DNA of 33,508 bases from Tetrahymena elliotti 4EA. Its lineage: Eukaryota > Ciliophora > Oligohymenophorea > Hymenostomatida > Tetrahymenidae. Below the pieces are notes generated by a model. That model searched no databases and had not been told where the DNA came from. It saw nothing but the letters and a program-made list of their open reading frames with translations. Within the stretch, counting starts at the first letter, position 1. The number at the start of each line of letters is the position of its first letter. A program made the position numbers and the translations under genes. This document shows, one piece after another, positions 27,005-33,508 of the stretch. Where the stretch lies: the NCBI GenBank assembly GCA_000231825.2, contig JH720346.1, positions 432,063 through 465,570 of the forward strand, written 5' to 3'.

Positions 27005-29335
27005 TACAATAATATCTTCTGTATTTACAAATGCTCTATGCCTCTATTTAAAACAACTAATAATTTCAATATAACTCACCTAAACTACTCCCAACATTTC
27101 AAAAAAAATCCGCTATTAAAAGCATTGTTTATAAAATAAAAAATAATTAAAAAATATTAACTCTCTCTAATAATAAAATTTACTATTTAAAGCTACCATA
27201 AAAATATTGATAAAATTATATAAATACCCTAACCTAATTCAAGATTAATCTAAAAGTGTATCCTTGAAACCCGTCTGAACAATATAACTTTACAATAATA
27301 TTTATAATTACTCTTGTAATAAAATGCATATTTATTTCTTTCACTCAAAGAAACCTTTCATCCTAGTACCCTCAATAATCTGATCAAATTTTCTATTTTA
27401 TTTATCAAAAAATATCAACTAGTATATCTAAATTCTTTACTTTTCAAAAATCACAAAATCCCTATTATTATTATTATTTTCTCCCTAAATTTTTTAAAAA
27501 TTAAATGGAACAATAACTTAACCAAAAAGAAGTATTTTAGCTTTGAAATTCAACAAGCCAAATTTAAAAATAAATAAAAAGTCTATTTTATTCAATAAAT
27601 AACTTAAATATAATAATAGCCTGAAATTTATTAATCTCGAGTTTAATACACAATCAATGAATGATTTCTACTTTATTTTAAAGAATCTATTAGAATTTAA
27701 CATACACAAACAATAAATGAATGATTTACACTCTATTATTAAGCAAATTCCACTTGAATTTTTAGTTAGAATTAGAATAGCTAAACAAAGTTATAATTAA
27801 GCTTTTTCTTTCGATTTAATAAAAAAAGCAAAACATTTCTAGTAAGTCATTCTTTTAAATTAATTATTTTTCAAACACTTTGTAAAAAAATCGATTTATT
27901 TTTTAATAAAAAAGAATTTAATTCAATCTAAAAATATCATTAACTCTTAGATAGAAAATATAAATTGATTTAAATTTTAATTCCAGTCAACTTCTTAGTT
28001 ATATCTACAAAGGGGATTCACATCGATATTGTTTAAGTTTTAAAATATTTTTATATTACAAATTTAATTATAAATACTCCATTTGAGTATTTTTAATATT
28101 ACAAATTGTTTTTTACTTCAAATAAATTATTCTTTCAGAAATATTTAAAAAAATTAGCTTTTATTATCTTTTTGGTTGTGATTTTTAAATAATTTATTAC
28201 AAGCTAATTATCCAACAAGCCAACTACTAAAAGTGTCTGTGATTAGTTATATGATCGAAATCTGCTAGAAGAAAAGGCATGATAATATAATTTTGAGATA
28301 TTAGTGAGGCCATTTATGTATGATACGAATCAATTGAATTTTTGCAAGCTTATATTTTTCCAGGCTGTTCTTACTAGCTTGCATTAACAAGAAAAATCAT
28401 ATTTACACCCAAAGTTAATGATTTCAGTTTTTCAAGTAATTTAAAAATCTTTAAAAAAAGAAAAAAAAACTTTGTCGTTTAAAAAAGTAGATTCTAGATT
28501 TTATTTCTATATTTTTTTCTCTCACAAAATGTAACTATTAATTCGATTGATATTTGATTACAAAAGATGTGAATATGATTATTATTTGTAAACTCTAAAG
28601 TGCGTAACGTAGATATATTGAAAAGATTTATTGAGTTTCTATATTAAATAAATAGTAATGAATTGAATATAAATATTAATGATTGATGATTTTAAAATTA
28701 CTTAAAATAAATAAAATATTTTTCATAAATTTATTTATTCTATTAGCTTTATCTAAAATTTGAATATTTTGTTAAGATAATTTACTCAATAAATAATATT
28801 TTATAGCGAATCAAATTTACTAGATTTTTTTAGATTAAATCATTAAATGTCTTTAAAGTAATAATTAAAATTTACTTGTATTATATGTTTACAAGAGAAA
28901 TCTAAATTTATAATCCTAAGAAATTTTACTAAGATATTTGATATTAAATACAATATAAGCAGTTATATAAATGAATTATAATTCGATTACATTGTTAATT
29001 TAATTTTGCAACTTTTAGTAAGTAACCAAAAATGAAATATTCATAAAAAATTATGCATTTTGATATTTGCTTTTCGATAAAGTAATCAAATACAGATGAT
29101 CTTGAATTTTAACACAAATTATTTGAGAAGAAATAATCAAAAAAAGAAGAAGGAGAAGAAAGGAAGGGTTTTAATTAAAAGATTGTTTTAAAACTTTAAA
29201 AGATACTAACCATAAAGTTAGTTAAAAATATATCAAAAAACATAATCATTTGATAAAAATTGATTACTTTTATTTCTTTTAGTATTTTTATAATTAATTG
29301 CTAGTTAGTTTGTTTGTTTGTTAGTTATCTTAGAA
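27005..29335. other. 2.3 kb AT-rich spacer
   Basis: No gene could be supported. It holds a diverged 60-bp tandem duplication (listed separately), a polypurine run near 29138-29167 (AAAGAAGAAGGAGAAGAAAGG) and otherwise drifting AT-rich sequence. Its right end should contain the promoter of the cyclic-nucleotide-binding-domain gene, including a TTTG-type simple repeat shortly before the ATG. Confidence 0.5.
27651..27770. repeat. Diverged 60-bp tandem duplication
   Basis: Two units with exact 60-bp period begin at 27651 and 27711. Both start CAAT.AATGAATGATTT, continue with a (C)TA(C)..TCTATT/TTTATT block and AAG, and end in GAATTT. Substitutions are scattered. No coding sense is visible. Confidence 0.7.
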
Positions 29336-32300
29336 ATGAATAGAGATTACCAATCAGCAGATAGAGTTTTTCAAAAATAAAATAAGGAAGCATTTAAACT
29401 AGTTATAAATCAAGCTAAATAAATTAATGATGAGCAAGAATACCATCAGTCTAGATTAGAAACAAAAAATACATCTATGTTTAGTTTTTAAGATCAAAGT
29501 GCAATGAATAAATCTAGTAATGAAAATAGCAATCATGAAAAAATTGCATTGTTCTCACCTCCTTTATCTTAAAAAGAAGGATAGCAATTTTTTTAGCAAA
29601 GCTTTAAAAGTAAGAATCACTTTCAGTTGAAATTAAAGCCTCTTGTTGTCCCTATTATCAGTAGAAAAAACAGTTAAGAGTCACTTCAATAGTCTCTAAA
29701 CTAGATTTCTTCTCCTGAAAAGCAGCAATTAAACTAATAAAAACAAAATTCTCTGATAATGTAAGAGCTTTAGCACCAACAAACTTTATCCATACAGAAG
29801 CTATAATCAATATATAATGAGGGCAACGATGAAGCATAAAGTCCAAGTAAGAACAAGCTCCAGCTTTTCATAGATAAACAAGTTATCGATTTTAACTCAG
29901 AAGAAGAAATCAATGTAGACTTTTTTGGTTTTAGATTTTCTCAAAAATTTCACTAAAATGCAAAAAAATACAAAAATTCATCAGAAAATAAATTCATATC
30001 AAAGAATAAAAGTTAAAAATAAAAATATTTCTTTTAATATTGTTAGCATTTGAATTTGTTTTTAATGGAAATGAATAAATTGTCAAATTAATTTGCTAAT
30101 TATTTTGTTTGTATTTTAATTTGGTTAAACAACGAATAAGCCAGTTAACTAACTAAATAACAAAATATTTAAGAAATATTGTTGGCTAATATTAATTATT
30201 ATTATTTTAAAAGTGGATCATCAGAATAGCGAAAAAGACTCATAAAACTAAAATGGAATTGGCATATTTTAGAAAATTCGTATTCTAATTTGACCCTCTT
30301 GAATAATGCTTAAAAAATCTGGAGAAAGAAAATATAAGCCAAGAAATTTTCAATTAATTTAAGCTGATGATTTACAATCCAAATAGAATTATATCAAACA
30401 CAGGTAAAATTTGTTTTACATTCATTTTTACAATCAATTCATCATTTTATGCTTTTGGTTAAAAATTTACATTTAAAACTTAATTACATTCATTCATGAA
30501 TTCCTTTTATTTATTTTTATGGTTAAAACAAATAAATTCATGAAGATGAATTAGATAAAATAATCAGGGGGGAGGGGGGTTCCCACTGGTACTATTGAGC
30601 TAGAGGGAATCACCAACTGGTACCATCTAGAAAGTTTATTATAAGAATTTCAATACAGTACCAGTTAAAGTATTTTAGTATCAGTTGGCAACATCCCCAA
30701 AGAATTAACATAATAGATATTGATGTTTTATATTATAATATAGGTGAAACATTTTATATTGTCTTGAGAGGCAGTTTAGTTTGTAAAGATAAATTAAATG
30801 AACCTTTTCAAAATATAGGGGAGAATGATATTGTAAATTTAAATAGATATTAAGTATTTATTTGAGGATAATCTTAATTTTAAACAAGAAAATAAATAGT
30901 CTAGTTGAGGATATAGAAGATCAGGGTTATTAAATTTAAGAATTTGAGTCTAGTAATACTGAAACTGATGAAAATTAAGATAATTATACAATAGTAAAAA
31001 GATACTTACCAGGTGATAGCTTTGGAGATATCAGATTAGACAATAATTCGTAGTAATTAATAAATTAATTAAAATTAGTATTTAATGGAATATTATATTA
31101 ATATATCTTTATCTATTTATTAGTTCTAGAAAACAGGTTATTGTTACTGAATCTGAATGTTGTATTATATAAATTACTAAGGAGTAAATCTAATCAATTT
31201 TAGCCAAACACAAAGCTTCTGAATTACAAGAACAAATAGATTTTTTTAAGTCTTTTTCTTTCTTCTATGAAATCCCTGATTATTTTATTATCAAATTAAT
31301 TAAATCTTCTCAAGTTAGATCATTTATTAGGGGAGACATTGTCTTTTAAGAATCTGACTAAGTTGAAAATATATTCTTTATTAAAAATGGTGAAGTAGAA
31401 ATCTCAAAGCTTATTGATTTTGATCCTAATCAAGATTAAACAACCACCAATATAAATTAAAAAATAATTATTCCAGTTAACACATCATAAAATATCACTT
31501 AAAACTAGTCACCATTAATCAAAAAAAAGAACAAGGAAATCTCACCTTTAAAATTTTCTTAAAACTAAAAAAAAAGAATTCAGATAAAAATACTTACACA
31601 AAATTCATATTTTGGTTAAGAAGAAATCTTGTAAAAGTTAACAAAAAGGGAAAGCAAGGCTAAAGTTCTCTCTTAGTCTGCATAGATATTTGCAATAAAT
31701 TAGCTTGTAAAAAATAATGGCATTTAATCTTTTTAATTTTTATATTTTTAAACAAAATAGAATTTTATGGCTCTACTTTAGAAGTATTGTTAGTTGTAGA
31801 AACTCATTGATGAAAATAGTCTAAAAGAAATAGCTGAATCAGAGAGAAAGAAACTTATAAAAAAAGTACAAGTTAAGATAAAATAAAATGACATGTATGA
31901 TTAAAGTTTAAAGTTTAGTTAAATATGTAAGACAAGTGGTAATTCACCAAGGAGTTCAAGAGATTTAAAATCTCCTATTATGATAAGACACAAAAGTAAT
32001 ATATTTGTTGAAAAATAACAAGGACGTTAAGGAATTAATTAATAATTTTCTTCACTTATTTTTGATAATTCGAGTAATAAAGCAATTCTCAATAATTGTA
32101 ATAGTAATTCTAATATTTATATCCCACTTTAAAGCTAAAATACTTTAGAGGATATCGAAATATATTCTCTAACATAAAGACATAAGATTAAAACATTGCC
32201 TAATTCAAATAAAAATTCACCAAGAATTATTAAAATGGATAGTTATTTAGTTTCTCCAAATAAAAGATAAATTTCTTCAACAAGATTTAAATAAGAGTTT

Positions 32301-33335
32301 TTCTCTGATCTTTGTGAAGATTCATAGTAATACACATTAACAGATAGAAAAAATATACAGAATAGTCATTAACAATAAATTTAACCAAGCTCAGAGTATT
32401 CACTTTCACCTATTTAAAGAAAGTAAGTATCTAAATCTAATTTGACTCCCTAAGTGTTTAAAATAAATTCCAGTTAATAAGACGTTCCTGATAATTTTAA
32501 TTCAGCTTCTTAAAGAATTTTAAATCAAAATAATTATAAATCCTCAAAATCAATAACTAACTTTAAGGCCTTTGACTATAGTTGCTAGAAATAAGGAAAT
32601 ATTTTTGATTAAAATGGAAATCCAATCTTATTGGTATAATTTAATACAGATTTAGAATCTCAAACTTAAGCATAAAATCTCAAATAAAATAAAGATCAAA
32701 ATTAACTTTAAACATAAAATAATGTCTAAAGTAAAAAAATAAATTTGAAAGCTATTTTCAAATAGCCATTTGTAAAAGGTAAAAATACTGATAGAGCGAA
32801 AAGCTAAGCCTAGATAGATGAATCCTTAGAAAGGAACTAAACTATCAGAAACAATGATTTTTAAGATAAAAACTAGAAAATTTTCTATGACTTATCACCA
32901 TTAAAAAAAGAAATTCTAACTTCACTCATCCAAAAGAATAAATAGAATAAATTAGATTCGGATAATCACTATAACAAGAGTATTAGTCCTTTGAAATAAT
33001 TACCAACTCATCCTGAAATTCTCTCAAATATCCCAAAAAAATTTTGGAAAGAAAGTTAAAAAATAATGGAACAAAATGAAATGATGGTTAAAAATGGTTC
33101 AAATGTAAATAAAAGAATGTACCAACGGGCAGGAAGAAAATCAGATCTTCCAACAAAATCTTATGTAGATAGAAATATGTAATAAATTATGCAAATAGCA
33201 AGATCTTAAATGCATATATCCCCAAGATTTACGAATCAAACTGAAGAGTTCTGCTAATTAAATATTGGACAAATCAATGTTTAAAACCTAGAAAAATAAA
33301 TTAAATGTACATAATAACAATAACCACATAAATGA
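29336..33335 (+). CDS. Protein with two cyclic-nucleotide-binding-type domains and a long disordered tail (about 1128 aa, 6 exons)
   Basis: Predicted cNMP sensor or scaffold. Exons: 29336-30081, 30174-30403, 30744-30832, 30889-31052, 31124-31706, 31761-33335; introns 92, 340, 56, 71 and 54 nt. All Gln TAA/TAG; TGA stop. Residues 1-245 are polar. The first cNBD runs from about 276 to 430: KMELAYFRKFVFQFDP, GETFYIVLRGSLVCKD at 326-341, then YLPGDSFGDIRL and YSRKQVIVTESE. The usual phosphate-binding cassette (FGELAL..PRAAT) is altered to FGDIRL..SRKQV with a shortened loop. The second begins near 445 (FFKSFSFFYEIPDYFI, RGDIVFQES, IFFIKNGEVEISK), but its cassette region merges into low-complexity sequence. 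Residues 530-1128 are Ser/Asn/Gln/Lys-rich without a domain. The first junction (GTCAAA donor) is the least certain. No kinase or channel domain is seen. Ligand binding is doubtful given the altered cassette. Confidence 0.75.
30574..30698. mobile_element. MITE-like element with imperfect terminal inverted repeats, inside an intron
   Basis: The ends are inverted repeats: 30574-30594 (GGGGGGTTCCCACTGGTACTA) read against the complement of 30676-30698 gives the same G4..GTT.CCA.CTG.TACTA pattern with a few mismatches and two gaps. A second, nested pair is AACTGGTAC at 30615-30623 and GTACCAGTT at 30658-30666. The left half also contains a direct copy of the motif (CCCACTGGTACTAT at 30582 and CCAACTGGTACCAT at 30613). 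The element is about 125 bp, far richer in G+C than anything nearby, and preceded by a GGGGGGAGGGGGG tract from 30567. It encodes nothing and lies in the 340-nt second intron of the cNBD gene. Confidence 0.55.
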
Positions 33336-33508
33336 ATCAACAATCTTTTTTAAAATTAGTAATTAATTCAAATAAAACATAAACAAGAAAAATAATAGAT
33401 AAAAAAATTTATGAATTTATATTCATCTTAACAATTTAATTGTATTCAATACACCAATAACATTTTTGATGATAAAGATTTATTTTATTTTAAATTTTTA
33501 CTATTATT
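33336..33508. other. 3' flank of the cNBD gene to the window edge
   Basis: AT-rich sequence downstream of the TGA stop, presumably 3' UTR. No further gene start is visible before the window ends. Confidence 0.4.

Noticed and set aside
29658..29846. 62-codon minus-strand frame beginning MDFMLHRCPHY
   Set aside because: Antisense to exon 1 of the cNBD gene, which is open on the + strand with ciliate codons.

Overview
The window reads as nuclear DNA of an oligohymenophorean ciliate, most like Tetrahymena and its relatives. It is very AT-rich, every convincing gene uses TAA and TAG as glutamine with TGA as the only stop, and the genes carry short AT-rich GT..AG introns (mostly 50-125 nt) separated by long AT-only spacers. 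Read with the standard code the genes shatter into small fragments. With the ciliate code seven genes and one decayed transposase appear. Intron positions were set by eye from frame, GT/AG and family conservation, so individual junctions may be off by a few bases. No tRNA, rRNA, CRISPR array or telomeric repeat was seen.

Left part (1-14.2 kb): three paralogous MATE-type (multidrug and toxin extrusion) membrane transporters on the + strand at 1775-3345, 8194-9786 and 11739-13274, each with one intron at the same codon and phase. A minus-strand tubulin-tyrosine-ligase-like (TTLL) gene with an N-terminal membrane segment sits between the first two (7679-4846) and contains an 817-nt intron with internal duplications. 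Behind the third transporter its 3' end is repeated twice more as degenerate tandem copies (13475-14170).

Middle (14.2-24.8 kb): a broken pogo/CENP-B-type (DDE_1) transposase on the minus strand (about 15530-14270), with all three catalytic aspartates still readable but a premature TGA and at least two frameshifts. Next come a six-exon minus-strand gene for a Q/N-rich RING-finger protein (18427-16613) and a twelve-exon minus-strand gene for mitochondrial-type leucyl-tRNA synthetase (24795-20744) with a presequence, HMGH, editing and KMSKS motifs.

Right part (24.8-33.5 kb): a single-exon orphan gene (26327-27004) and a large protein with two cyclic-nucleotide-binding-type domains and a long low-complexity tail (29336-33335). 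The third intron-like gap of the latter hosts a compact, locally G/C-rich element with imperfect terminal inverted repeats, which looks like a MITE.

The genes do not form a pathway. The coherent themes are local duplication (MATE array and its tail copies), traces of mobile DNA (transposase relic, MITE-like intron element) and intron growth by internal duplication.
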